Source: Nostoc sp. NIES-3756 | GTDB lineage: Bacteria > Cyanobacteriota > Cyanobacteriia > Cyanobacteriales > Nostocaceae | Reading direction: 5' to 3' | DNA: 64,000 nt | Assembly: GCF_001548375.1 (NCBI RefSeq) | Contig: NZ_AP017295.1 | Coordinates: 4,126,501-4,190,500 of the forward strand | Shown: positions 9,639 through 18,126 of the stretch, in pieces | Numbering within the stretch: the stretch's first letter is position 1 | Layout: every line of letters starts with the position of its first letter | Program-made: the position numbers and the translations under genes | The notes under the pieces: generated by a model | Told to the model about the DNA's origin: nothing | Database searches by the model: none | The model's input: the letters and a program-made list of their open reading frames with translations, nothing else

Positions 9639-9646
9639 AGTTTGTA
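9611..9646. promoter_or_regulatory. Perfect 36-bp palindrome between HTH gene and methyltransferase
   Basis: The half-site TACAAACTCTATTGACAA is followed directly by its exact reverse complement, with no spacer. It spans the stop codon of the HTH gene and ends 29 bases before the methyltransferase ATG. There is no T-run, so it is not a standard terminator. It could be an operator for the HTH protein, an attenuator hairpin in the mRNA, or a former integration site. Confidence 0.6.
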
Positions 9647-9674
9647 GACTCTAGCTATTACAAAAGTAATTAAG

Positions 9675-10670
9675 ATGACATCAATGCTCCCTTTTCAGCT
9701 GATTACCAGTGATGTTGCGACTCAAAAAGGATTGCAACAGATTTATCACAGCGAGTATGGAATACTTTATCAAGGAGATTGTTTGCAATTTTTGTCATCA
9801 TTACCTAATGAGTCTGTAGATGTAGTTTTTGCTGATCCACCTTTTAATCTGGGTAAAGAATATGGAAAGGGCGTAAGCGATCGCTTGGATGCTGATAAAT
9901 ATTTAATATGGTCGCAACAGTGGTTAAGTGAGAGCATTCGTATACTTAAGAATGGTGGAAGTTTATTTGTATTTAACTTACCTAAATGGTGTATTGAGTA
10001 TGGTGCATATCTAAACCTTCAAGGAATGTGTTTCCGACATTGGATAGCTTGCAGAATGCCGAAAGCTTTTCCTAGAGGTAAGAAAATGTCTCCCGCTCAC
10101 TACGGATTACTTTATTACACTAAAGGTGAACCAGCCGTCTTTAATAAAGTTTATACACCAATTCAAGTTTGCCGACATTGCGGTGGAGAAATTCGTGATT
10201 ATGGAGGACATCGCAAAAAACTAAACGAAAAAGGTATTAACTTAATGGATGTTTGGGATTCGCCGGAAGATGTTTGGGAAGATAGTTATGAAGCAGACTC
10301 TACTGAAGTTTTATGGACGTTGACAGAAGAAATGTGGACAGATATTCCCCCTGTTCGGCATCGTCAGCACAAAAAAAGAGTTCCTAACGAACTTGCTCCT
10401 ATTATGTTAGAAAGAATCATCGCAATGGCATCAAATCCAGGACAAATTGTAGTTGATCCATTTGGTGGTGCTGGCACTACATTTTATGCGGCGGAAAAGT
10501 TAAAACGTTACTGGCTTGGTTCAGAAATTGGCGATACTCTTCCAGCAGTAGAAAGATTAACTGATTTGGCTAACGGAATTATTGAACAATGGGAATCGGC
10601 AAGAGGAAGTAAGAAATCTAAGCCAAGAAAAATCACAGCCTCACAGCTATCAATTCCTTATTCCACATAG
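9675..10670 (+). CDS. DNA amino-methyltransferase (type II, beta-class order)
   Basis: 331 residues. Catalytic motif IV is ADPPFNLG near residue 54, and the AdoMet-binding motif DPFGGAGTTFYAAEKL lies near 270. Catalytic motif before binding motif is the beta-class order, and DPPF marks an N6-adenine or N4-cytosine enzyme. A pair of CxxC-like cysteines (VCRHCGG, about 165-171) suggests a small zinc-binding insert. It should protect DNA against the nuclease encoded convergently at 10681-11274, only 10 bases away. The recognition sequence cannot be derived from the protein. Confidence 0.88.
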   Translation: MTSMLPFQLITSDVATQKGLQQIYHSEYGILYQGDCLQFLSSLPNESVDVVFADPPFNLGKEYGKGVSDRLDADKYLIWSQQWLSESIRILKNGGSLFVFNLPKWCIEYGAYLNLQGMCFRHWIACRMPKAFPRGKKMSPAHYGLLYYTKGEPAVFNKVYTPIQVCRHCGGEIRDYGGHRKKLNEKGINLMDVWDSPEDVWEDSYEADSTEVLWTLTEEMWTDIPPVRHRQHKKRVPNELAPIMLERIIAMASNPGQIVVDPFGGAGTTFYAAEKLKRYWLGSEIGDTLPAVERLTDLANGIIEQWESARGSKKSKPRKITASQLSIPYST

Positions 10671-10680
10671 ACAATAAATT

Positions 10681-11274
10681 TTAGATTAACGCGCGACCAT
10701 CTGTTCCTTTGCTAAGCGTTGGTACATTACTATCTAACTGATCATGTTCAATGACAAAGATTGCCAGAAAACCCTCTGACAAATGAACAGACCGCCAAAC
10801 ATCAAAGTATGGCTCCAACTCTTCATAGTTACCGATTCTATCAGTTAAATATGGGTAAAGTTTCCGGCTAGGAAGTACCAAAGCAGCACCTAAAAAAATG
10901 CCACGTAGTAATCCGAGAACTAATTTATTAACGGCTCTATGACTAGAGGAAATATTACCAGTTTCCCATTCAAGAGCAAAAAGATGATTGTCGATGACTT
11001 TTGTAGCATCAACTTTTCCTGGAGATTTTGTTGCATAATTAATTGCCGTTTCTAACCTCCAGTCAAATTTATCTTTTAACGCAAGCATACAAGCTTCTTT
11101 AATAGGTTTAACACCATTACCATGCTTTTTTGGATTAATAGTAAAGCTGGATGTACCTGGAGGATGGACAATCACAGAGATAGCATTACGAATTTCAGCA
11201 CGAATAATAGACCAATCGCTAGATTCTGCAAAACTGCCAATATTGATTAAAGAAACCTCTTGAACAATTTTCAT
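10681..11274 (-). CDS. Probable type II restriction endonuclease (BamHI/BglII-like)
   Basis: 197 residues, typical for a small type II nuclease. The central segment has an acidic residue in VIDNHLFALEWETGN (about 105-120), giving a D-x(n)-E-x-E arrangement like the PD-(D/E)XK core of BamHI-type enzymes. Its tail-to-tail position with the methyltransferase is classic for a restriction-modification pair. The family is inferred from this motif and context rather than from overall similarity, so another PD-(D/E)XK nuclease class is possible. The ATG at 11274 has no strong ribosome-binding site. Confidence 0.7.
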   Translation of the reverse strand: MKIVQEVSLINIGSFAESSDWSIIRAEIRNAISVIVHPPGTSSFTINPKKHGNGVKPIKEACMLALKDKFDWRLETAINYATKSPGKVDATKVIDNHLFALEWETGNISSSHRAVNKLVLGLLRGIFLGAALVLPSRKLYPYLTDRIGNYEELEPYFDVWRSVHLSEGFLAIFVIEHDQLDSNVPTLSKGTDGRALI

Positions 11275-11465
11275 AAGAAATAGGCGACGGTGCTATCGAA
11301 TCTTAAAATATGGTGAAATAAAAATGAGGAATTAAGTGTGATCGCTTCTTTGTCTCAAGAGTGGAGGCGATTTCCTTAAAGCCATCTCACCAGAAGTTTT
11401 ACATCAAAACGGCTGATTGATCTAAAACTTCTAGTGCTAATTGAAGTGATAGAGCGATCGCCTAC

Positions 11466-11660
11466 TTATAATAACTGAATCTTTATTATCAGAGTTTCAG
11501 TATGATAACCTTTGAATTTTGGTGGTTCGTTTTTTGACAATAGGTCGGCAAAATCGTAGATTGTGACTTGTGGTTGCGGTTCTACTTCTAATATTGGTAG
11601 CGGTTCTGGTGTAACTTGAGGGCTATATAAACCTATCGCATCTTTTAAGTATTGTTCCAT
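11466..11660 (-). CDS. Small hypothetical protein, about 64 aa
   Basis: The frame extends to 11744, but the ATG at 11660 has a Shine-Dalgarno-like AGGGTGAT and begins a more protein-like stretch (MEQYLKDAIGLYSPQV). The product is acidic and proline-rich in the middle. No family recognised. The last part, after KNEPPKF, is AT-rich and less convincing, so this may be a gene remnant. Confidence 0.35.
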   Translation of the reverse strand: MEQYLKDAIGLYSPQVTPEPLPILEVEPQPQVTIYDFADLLSKNEPPKFKGYHTETLIIKIQLL

Positions 11661-11958
11661 TGGTATCACCCTGATAAGAATTTTAGGTATTATTCCCATT
11701 CCCGCTTCATTTTTACCAAAACCACCAAATTCAAAAAAAACCACTAAAATTTCTCTCAGCCCAACCTTCTATCGCACTAGATAAAGGTAGCGTGGAAAAA
11801 CTAAAAGATGATTTTTTGCACCATAGGCATCTGCTTGATAGCATACTCCATTCCCAGTCACCAATTTTTAGCCGTGGCAAAAAATACAACTAGTAGTTGT
11901 GGGCTTTTTCGTTTAATTTCTGTAAAATCGAAGTCTAAATTACAAAATCGAAAATTGT

Positions 11959-12480
11959 ATGATACGTTGGTTAACTTTAATTCCTATCTTTTTCAGTATC
12001 CTACTGATGGCTTGTTCTTCGCAAACAACACCCAAGCTTCCCGCAGATAATGCCAGTTCCCCACCTGCGGTACTGGCAAATAATGGGCAAACACTACCGA
12101 TTTCAGCCAAGGCGACTTTTCCTAATGGTACAACTATTGAACTAGAAGTAGCACGGACACCAGAACAACAACAAATGGGCCTAATGTATCGCCCAGCGTT
12201 ACCAGATAACAGAGGAATGCTATTTCTCTTTGGCTCACCACAACCGATAAAATTTTGGATGAAAAATGTACCCGTCGGCTTGGATATGGTCTTTTTGCAA
12301 AACGGTGTGGTGAAGTATATAGAAACGGCTGCACCTCCTTGTCGTAGTGAACCTTGTCCTACTTATGGCCCTAACGTTCCCATAGATACAGTAATTGAAT
12401 TACGCTCAGGCAGGGCATCTGAGTTAAAATTGCGAACTGGAGATAGTATTAAAATTGAGTCTTTGAACTCCAGTAAGTGA
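11959..12480 (+). CDS. DUF192 domain lipoprotein
   Basis: 173 residues. An N-terminal signal peptide ends in a lipobox (LLMAC, Cys about 20), so the protein is probably lipid-anchored on the outer face of the membrane. Residues 50-165 form a DUF192 domain with the usual blocks ARTPEQQQMGLMYR and PIKFWMKNVPVGLDMVFL. DUF192 proteins are small exported proteins of unknown biochemical role. The gene stands alone on the plus strand. The family call is secure; the function is unknown. Confidence 0.9.
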   Translation: MIRWLTLIPIFFSILLMACSSQTTPKLPADNASSPPAVLANNGQTLPISAKATFPNGTTIELEVARTPEQQQMGLMYRPALPDNRGMLFLFGSPQPIKFWMKNVPVGLDMVFLQNGVVKYIETAAPPCRSEPCPTYGPNVPIDTVIELRSGRASELKLRTGDSIKIESLNSSK

Positions 12481-13022
12481 TGCTGGTAACTCTTTAAGAG
12501 CTTAGAAACAAAGGAAAGAACGGCTTCTTACTTTATAAGGTTGCTGTAAAAAAAGTATTAAATGTACGTAAAACACAAATTATGAGACTAGTATGTAGTA
12601 TGCTATCAGGACAGCAAATTCGACAGCGCCACAAGTAAAATTTCAGCCTAGAGAATTTTTAGGTAAAAAATCTTCCTTTTGGCATAAGTGTAACTAGTTG
12701 TTGATAAGGCAGTATTAGCTATGGAAGCTTAATTACTTAAAGTGTCTTTCAGCCAAGCACTAAAGTAAAAAAAGATGAAACCTATTTGACCAAAGCAACT
12801 AACAGCTGGAGAATAAAGCATCTAATATAATGTGACAGCTAGTATTAGCTATCATTTTCCAGTTTTCATACAAAAATGGCTCTGTTTAAAGAATTTAATA
12901 AAAATTGCTCATGTGATTATCCGGTAATCGTATATTCACTAGTGAAGTAATAGTTGCTAAGTACAAGGAAACGAGAAAACATACTCATGACTATTCAGAC
13001 TAAGCAAGGAGGTGAGTTACAA
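12481..13022. other. 540-bp AT-rich gap upstream of DUF2949 gene
   Basis: No open frame with protein character. Frames upstream of 13023 (ATGs at 12954 and 12987) are in phase with the DUF2949 gene but precede its strong ribosome-binding site, so the region is probably a long leader or promoter area. Confidence 0.4.
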
Positions 13023-13214
13023 ATGTCACCATCTACATATTCAAGGCTTATTCACTTTCTTCAGGAAGATTTATCAATTTCCGCCGCATCCTTGGCAGTG
13101 GCACTACGTCATCGTGAACAAGACCCAGGCCCTTTACCCATGATTCTTTGGCAATACGGTTTAATTACCCTGGATCAGCTAGAAAAAATTTATGATTGGT
13201 TAGAGACAGCATAA
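13023..13214 (+). CDS. DUF2949 family small protein
   Basis: The open frame begins at 12954, but the third ATG at 13023 sits 7 bases after AAGGAGGTGA, an unusually strong ribosome-binding site, so I choose it. The product is then 63 residues (MSPSTYSRLIHFLQ...). It matches the cyanobacterial DUF2949 pattern: a helical protein with the conserved block GPLPMILWQYGLITLDQL. No enzymatic motifs. Function unknown. It is soluble, with no signal peptide. Confidence 0.75.
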   Translation: MSPSTYSRLIHFLQEDLSISAASLAVALRHREQDPGPLPMILWQYGLITLDQLEKIYDWLETA

Positions 13215-13312
13215 TATCAATTCAAAATTTAAAATTCAAAATTAAGAAGCCTAATTTTCTAAGGTTTTTCCAGTTTTGATATGTTACAGGATTTTAGTGA
13301 ATTGGTATAAAG

Positions 13313-13318
13313 TATAAT
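13313..13318 (+). promoter_or_regulatory. Candidate -10 box TATAAT
   Basis: A consensus TATAAT about 110 bases upstream of a strong terminator. No clear -35 at the right spacing. It would start a short transcript at about 13325. Confidence 0.4.
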
Positions 13319-13324
13319 TTTCTC

Positions 13325-13460
13325 ATTTAGGAGAATAATTGTATGTTAAAAGAACTCTGTCTTCTGCCCAGACTGAGATGCAGGAACTTTACTCTCATCT
13401 GTTCTACTAATCTAAATACAAACACAAAAAGCGAGTTATTTATTCAACTCGCTTTTTTAA
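13325..13460 (+). ncRNA. Candidate small RNA or leader-peptide transcript
   Basis: A short unit of about 135 nt bounded by a TATAAT box and a strong rho-independent terminator, with no gene that ends just before it. It also contains an ATG at 13343 with an AGGAGA ribosome-binding site. That frame (42 codons) runs through the terminator stem, so it is more likely an RNA gene or a translated leader than a normal gene. No known sRNA family recognised. Confidence 0.4.
13426..13457 (+). terminator. Strong rho-independent terminator
   Basis: 12-bp stem AAAAAGCGAGTT / AACTCGCTTTTT with an 8-nt loop and T-run. It can work in both directions. Confidence 0.85.
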
Positions 13461-13521
13461 TTAGTTATTAGTCATTAGTCAACAGTCCATAGTCCATAGT
13501 CCATAGTGAACAGTTCATAGT
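13461..13521. repeat. Heptamer tandem repeats (AGTCCAT / AGTCATT type)
   Basis: Consecutive 7-base units such as AGTCATT, AGTCAAC and AGTCCAT. This is a short tandemly repeated repetitive (STRR) element typical of heterocystous cyanobacteria. Confidence 0.8.
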
Positions 13522-13555
13522 TATTCTCTCCTGCTCTCTTGTTTTGTGTCTTTTT

Positions 13556-14692
13556 TTATGTTTTGAAAACTTGAGTGGCTGCTGCTACACCAGCGCCTGG
13601 GATGAAGTCTGTATAACCGAGTTCAGTTAGGGCAACTTCTAGGGAGGCAATACAACTAAGGATATCGCGATCGCTCACAAATCCCAAGTGACCTATACGG
13701 AAAATTTTGTTTTTTAGTTGGTCTTGACCACCAGCTAGTTCTAAATCAAAACGCTTCTTTAAAAATGAGCGAATTGTATCAGCTTCTATTTTTTGTGGTA
13801 CTACAGCAGTCAGCGCGGGACTTGCAAAACTATCTTCTACTAATAAATGTAAATTTAACCCGTTAATAGCTGCACGGGTGGCATTTTTTAATCTTTCATG
13901 CCGAGCAAATATTGATTCTAAGCCTTCCTTTTTCAGCATTCTTAATGCGACTTGTAGCGCTACAATCAAGTTTACAGGCGGACTAAAGGGAGTGGTATCT
14001 TTAACTGCTGCTTGACGATATTTACCCAAATCTAAATAATACTTTGGTAAATTCGCAGTTTGATAAGCATCCCATGCTTTAGGACTGACACAGACAAACC
14101 CTATGCCTGGTGGGGTCATGTAAGCTTTTTGAGAACTAGAAACGACTACATCTAACCCCCAAGCATCGACAGGCACATTCACTACACCTAAGCTAGTAAT
14201 CGCATCAACAATAATCAAAGCTGTACCGTGTGCTTTCACATGACGGTTGATGGTTGCCAAATCATTCAACACACCTGTTGAGGTTTCACTGTGAGTAATG
14301 ACAACTGCTTTAATTTGCTTTTGGGTATCAGCTTGGAGTTTTTCGGCAAATAGTGAAGGGTCTAAAGGTTTGCCCCATTCAGCCGCAATTGTTTCTACAT
14401 TTAACCCGTATGCTTGGCTAACTTCTACCCAACGCTCTCCAAATTTACCATTAGCACCAACTAAAATGCGATCGCCTGCGCAGAGAAAATTAATTATCCC
14501 AGCTTCTACTGCCCCTGTACCACTCACATTCAGCATAAGTACATCATTTTCAGTTTGATGTAGCCATTTCAGGTTCGCCGTTACCTCTCCCAAGATTTCA
14601 CTAAACTCTTTGGTACGGTGTCCAATGGGGTGCTTGGCTAACGCCAGTAAGACAGCTTCTGGTACTGGTGTGGGGCCGGGCATCATTAACAT
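13556..14692 (-). CDS. Class V aminotransferase (alanine/serine-glyoxylate aminotransferase family)
   Basis: From the ATG at 14692 the product has 378 residues, normal for the family. The frame stays open to 14791, but those codons translate the GTAATTC heptamer repeat (giving LRITNYELRI), so they are an artefact. Conserved features are the N-terminal PGPTPVPEAVLLALAKHPIGHR block and the PLP lysine in VVSSSQKAYMTPPG. The enzyme is a PLP-dependent transaminase acting on glyoxylate with alanine or serine, probably in photorespiration. In cyanobacteria the same protein has also been called soluble hydrogenase small subunit, a misnomer. Confidence 0.88.
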   Translation of the reverse strand: MLMMPGPTPVPEAVLLALAKHPIGHRTKEFSEILGEVTANLKWLHQTENDVLMLNVSGTGAVEAGIINFLCAGDRILVGANGKFGERWVEVSQAYGLNVETIAAEWGKPLDPSLFAEKLQADTQKQIKAVVITHSETSTGVLNDLATINRHVKAHGTALIIVDAITSLGVVNVPVDAWGLDVVVSSSQKAYMTPPGIGFVCVSPKAWDAYQTANLPKYYLDLGKYRQAAVKDTTPFSPPVNLIVALQVALRMLKKEGLESIFARHERLKNATRAAINGLNLHLLVEDSFASPALTAVVPQKIEADTIRSFLKKRFDLELAGGQDQLKNKIFRIGHLGFVSDRDILSCIASLEVALTELGYTDFIPGAGVAAATQVFKT

Positions 14693-14740
14693 AATTCGTA
14701 ATTCGTAATTCGTAATTCGTAATTTGTAATTCGTAATTAA
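14693..14740. repeat. GTAATTC heptamer tandem repeat
   Basis: Six or more units of TAATTCG/GTAATTC directly upstream of the aminotransferase ATG. The same repeat is seen at 30286-30310, 39372-39400 and 53575-53610. Confidence 0.85.
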
Positions 14741-14892
14741 TATGGTGTGAAGTACAGGCTGATTTGAGGGGCTAGAGGTTATGAGGCTCAAGGTAGCAGA
14801 AGTAATTTACTTGTCTACTCATCACTCCCCACTCATTACTCAGCACGCTCCTCATCGCCCCGCTACCGCGCTCCAGCACTCAGCACTCTCCA

Positions 14893-15141
14893 CTAATCAG
14901 GTGTTGCAACTTCCTTGCTTTGATGGTTAATTGACCAACGGTGTTCTATATCTACAGAATAAAGTTTGCAAGCTTCTTCTATTTGCTTTTGTTGAGCTGC
15001 GGCTTTTCGTAATGTAATAATTAGTTGATTAACCTGATGTCGCAGTTCAGGGCTTTGACTGGCTGCTGACATGGTTTGTCTTTCTAATAATTGGAGTATG
15101 AGTTCGTAATGGATGGGCGATGGTAGGGGAAGTTGCTCCAT
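14893..15141 (-). CDS. Small helical protein, DUF5340-like
   Basis: 82 residues, mostly helical and soluble, starting MEQLPLPSPIHYELILQLLE with repeated Gln/Leu heptad-like spacing to about residue 60. It resembles a conserved cyanobacterial protein family (DUF5340), though that label comes from memory of the pattern. No catalytic motif. It lies between the aminotransferase and trpC on the same strand. Function unknown. Confidence 0.65.
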   Translation of the reverse strand: MEQLPLPSPIHYELILQLLERQTMSAASQSPELRHQVNQLIITLRKAAAQQKQIEEACKLYSVDIEHRWSINHQSKEVATPD

Positions 15142-15269
15142 GTAGTCGTAGGGTGATTTTTATTTAGGGATTTTCTGATGCTTAGCGCTATATGCTCTCC
15201 AGTCAATTTTTACACATTAAATAAAGATTAACTATAGGTTTTGCAGTATCAGAAAATAATCCAGCCTGA

Positions 15270-15420
15270 TCCCCTTCTCTTGGCTACGCATCCTAACGGG
15301 TACGAAAGGCTGCGCCAACGTGTACTCCTACGGAGGAGCAAGCTACGGCAGTCCGCCCGGCGCTTCATACTGTACGTGTGGCTGCACTCACCGACTACAG
15401 GACTGGACTCACTTGTTACC
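15270..15420. repeat. Dispersed GC-rich repeat island
   Basis: A block more GC-rich than its surroundings with the motif GGCTGCGCCAACG next to AACGGGTACG. A shorter version with the same motifs lies inside the MITE at 45137-45288. It probably belongs to a dispersed repeat family. Frames across it are not genes. Confidence 0.55.
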
Positions 15421-15426
15421 TGTTTC

Positions 15427-16314
15427 CTACCTAATGGAGAATAAGTTAGCGATCGCTACTTCTATATCTGGTTGTTTTACCAAGGATTCACCAATTAACA
15501 CCGCACTAGCACCAGCTTGGGACACTACACTCAAGTCTTCTGGGTTATGTAATCCCGATTCACTCACCACTACAATACCGCGTTCTTGTAACTGGCTACC
15601 TCTAGCGGCTAAAAGTTGACAAGTAGTTTGCAAGTCTACAGAAAAATCTTCGAGATTGCGGTTATTAATGCCTACTAAAGCTACGCCATCTAAAGCTAAC
15701 ACCCGGTCGAGTTCTTCTAGGTTATGAACTTCAATCAAGGCCGCCATATTTAAAGCTTTAGCGATTTTGATGAAGTACTGTAAATCTTGATCACTGAGAA
15801 TGGCGGCAATTAATAACACTGCATCCGCACCTTGAACCCGTGCCAGATACATTTGATATGGATAAATGACAAAATCCTTGCAAAGTAGGGGTAAATCTAC
15901 AGTCGCACGGACTTTTGCTAAGTTATCAAAACTACCTTGAAAAAACTTGGCATCCGTTAATACCGAAAGGCAACTAGCTCCGCCTTGTTGATAAGATAAG
16001 GCGATCGCTACTGGGTCAAAATCTTCCCTAAACACGCCTTTGCTGGGTGAAGCCTTTTTCACTTCGGCTATTAAGGCAGGTGTGGTTCTGCCTTGTTTCA
16101 AAGCACTAATAAAATCGCGGGTTGGTGGTGCATTCCGTGCTTGCTTTTGTAATTCTAGCAAGGGAACCTTGTCGCGCCATTGACCAACTTCCGTTTCCTT
16201 CTGCCAAACTATTTCTTCCAAAATATTGTTTGGTGCTGAATCTGGTAAGGCGACCTGATAACACAAAATTGATACATTTACAGCAGGGCTTGGTTGTCGG
16301 CGACGGATTTGCAT
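15427..16314 (-). CDS. trpC: Indole-3-glycerol phosphate synthase
   Basis: 295 residues. A single TIM barrel follows an N-terminal extension of about 30 residues that is usual in cyanobacteria. It converts carboxyphenylaminodeoxyribulose phosphate to indole-3-glycerol phosphate in tryptophan synthesis. Visible signatures: [11 protein letters not shown] (catalytic Lys) near residue 83, [25 protein letters not shown] and VSESGL near the end. It is monofunctional, not fused to TrpF. No other trp genes are nearby, which is normal in cyanobacteria. The ATG at 16314 fits the family N-terminus [10 protein letters not shown]. Confidence 0.95.
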   Translation of the reverse strand: MQIRRRQPSPAVNVSILCYQVALPDSAPNNILEEIVWQKETEVGQWRDKVPLLELQKQARNAPPTRDFISALKQGRTTPALIAEVKKASPSKGVFREDFDPVAIALSYQQGGASCLSVLTDAKFFQGSFDNLAKVRATVDLPLLCKDFVIYPYQMYLARVQGADAVLLIAAILSDQDLQYFIKIAKALNMAALIEVHNLEELDRVLALDGVALVGINNRNLEDFSVDLQTTCQLLAARGSQLQERGIVVVSESGLHNPEDLSVVSQAGASAVLIGESLVKQPDIEVAIANLFSIR

Positions 16315-16316
16315 TG

Positions 16317-16403
16317 CTTGTCAGTTGTCAGTTGTTAGTTGTCAGTTGTCATTAGTCCATAGTCATTAGTTTTAACTGTGGACTATGGACTATGGACTGT
16401 TGA
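16317..16403. repeat. STRR cluster (AGTTGTC and GGACTAT units)
   Basis: Tandem 7-base units in the trpC-lpdA gap: first TCAGTTG/TTAGTTG, then GGACTAT copies. Confidence 0.8.
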
Positions 16404-17831
16404 CTAAACGATCGCTCGTTTATATGCCTCATCCAACACTTCTGATAATGTTGGGTGGGCGTGGACTAGATGGGCTAGGGTTTGGACGGTTTGCCGATTG
16501 GCTACGGCGGCGGATGCTTCGTGGATGAGGTCGGAGGCGTGTAAACCAAAAATATGTACGCCTAAAACTTCCCCGGTGTCTTTGCGGTAGATGACTTTGG
16601 CTATACCGTCGGCTTCGTTTTCGGCCAAGGCTTTGGAATTACCTTTGAAGTAACTTCTGCTGGTGGCGATTTCAAAACCTTCAGCTTGTCCTAGTTCTTT
16701 AGCGCCTGTTTCGGTTAAGCCGACATAACTCACTTCTGGATGGGTAAATGCGGCGGCGGGGATGCTGCGATAGTCTATCTTTCTGTCTCGGCCGACAATA
16801 TTTTCGACGGCGACAATGCCTTGGGCGGACGCGGCGTGTGCTAGCATCATTTTGCCGTTAGCATCACCAATTGCCCACAGATGCGGTACTACTTCCCCAG
16901 CTGATAATACAGCCATGCGCTCATCTACAGGAATAAAGTTGCGGCGGTCAAGTTCGACACCAATCGACTCTAAACCGAGGTTTTTGGTCGCTGGGATGCG
17001 TCCTGTGGCTACTAGGCAAGCATCAACCTCGATGACATCAACAACTTCCTTAGTTTTGAAATCTGCCAATTCAATTACTACTGGTGAACCAGGAATAACT
17101 TTTTTGGCATATATCCCGACTTTAGTTTCAATATCGCGGGGCGTAATTAGCACCCGTTCCGCGATTTTGGCAATATCACGGTCAAACCCTGGCATTAACT
17201 GGTCGAGGGCTTCAATCAAAGTGATTTCACAGCCCAAAGCTGAGTAAATATCGGAAAATTCTAAACCAATGTAACCACTACCAATAATGGCTACCCAATC
17301 AGGTAGAGTTTCTAACTTCACGCCTTGGTCACTGGTGAAAACGGTTTTACCGTCTACTTCAATACCCGGAGGTACAAAGGGTACAGAACCAGGGGAAAGG
17401 ATAATATCCTTAGCAGTAATGGTTTTTTCACCACCATCACCTGTCACAGTGATTTTTTGTGTCCCGGCAATTTTGCCCCAACCTCTGATGATATCGACTC
17501 CCAAACGCTTGAGGCTATTGGTTAAATCCCCTTGAATTTTGGAAACGAGATTATTGGCATGATTAGCGATCGCGTGGCGATCAAACTCCACATTACCAAT
17601 TTGGATTCCCAAAGACTTCAGGTGATGGGCATCGCGTAATTCCCGCACACGTCCAGAAGCAGCCAACAGCGCCTTCGATGGAATACAGCCTCGGTTGACA
17701 CAGGTTCCCCCCATGTCGGCTGCTTCGATAATCGCTGTTTTTAGGCCACAACTGACAGCGTGTAGGGCTGCGCCATGTCCCCCTACACCAGCGCCTATTA
17801 TGACTAAATCGTAATCAAATTCATGACTCAC
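16404..17831 (-). CDS. lpdA: Dihydrolipoyl dehydrogenase (E3)
   Basis: 475 residues. FAD-binding [10 protein letters not shown] near residue 13-20, redox disulfide [13 protein letters not shown] (C44/C49), NAD-binding IGSGYIGLE near 183-191, and the C-terminal dimer motif HAHPTLSE carrying the catalytic His and Glu. It reoxidises dihydrolipoamide in pyruvate dehydrogenase and glycine cleavage complexes. The C-x4-C spacing with an extra Arg in VNRGC is typical of the cyanobacterial/plastid type. It may be co-transcribed with trpC, 90 bases downstream, although the gap is filled with tandem repeats. Confidence 0.94.
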   Translation of the reverse strand: MSHEFDYDLVIIGAGVGGHGAALHAVSCGLKTAIIEAADMGGTCVNRGCIPSKALLAASGRVRELRDAHHLKSLGIQIGNVEFDRHAIANHANNLVSKIQGDLTNSLKRLGVDIIRGWGKIAGTQKITVTGDGGEKTITAKDIILSPGSVPFVPPGIEVDGKTVFTSDQGVKLETLPDWVAIIGSGYIGLEFSDIYSALGCEITLIEALDQLMPGFDRDIAKIAERVLITPRDIETKVGIYAKKVIPGSPVVIELADFKTKEVVDVIEVDACLVATGRIPATKNLGLESIGVELDRRNFIPVDERMAVLSAGEVVPHLWAIGDANGKMMLAHAASAQGIVAVENIVGRDRKIDYRSIPAAAFTHPEVSYVGLTETGAKELGQAEGFEIATSRSYFKGNSKALAENEADGIAKVIYRKDTGEVLGVHIFGLHASDLIHEASAAVANRQTVQTLAHLVHAHPTLSEVLDEAYKRAIV

Positions 17832-17996
17832 GTTAGTTTCCCCGTGTGCTTCGCCTATCTATTCTCAACCCGTCGAGCATTCCATGCAAGTCCTTTGAGG
17901 TGCGGAAGTCACTAAATTTAATTTGGGAGTGGGGAGTAGGGAGTAGGGGGAAATGAGGAAGATGAGGGGGATAAGGGAGTAGAGGAGAACTTTGAT

Positions 17997-18043
17997 CTGT
18001 TGACTATGGACTAATGACTAATGACTAATGACTAATGACCAAT
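17997..18043. repeat. GACTAAT heptamer repeat
   Basis: Five near-identical units of GACTAATG/GACTATG upstream of the SWIM gene. Confidence 0.8.
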
Positions 18044-18126
18044 CCCCCAATTGCATTCCATGAACGAAACACCTAAGCTTGATTTAGAACTCATCCACGC
18101 ATAGGATTTTCGCAGGCGATCGCTCG

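Noticed and set aside
11808..12050. 80-codon frame overlapping the DUF192 gene
   Set aside because: Shadow frame; the DUF192 lipoprotein in the other frame has a full domain and signal peptide.
14693..14791. N-terminal extension of the class V aminotransferase
   Set aside because: It is the translation of the GTAATTC tandem repeat; the conserved protein begins at the ATG at 14692.
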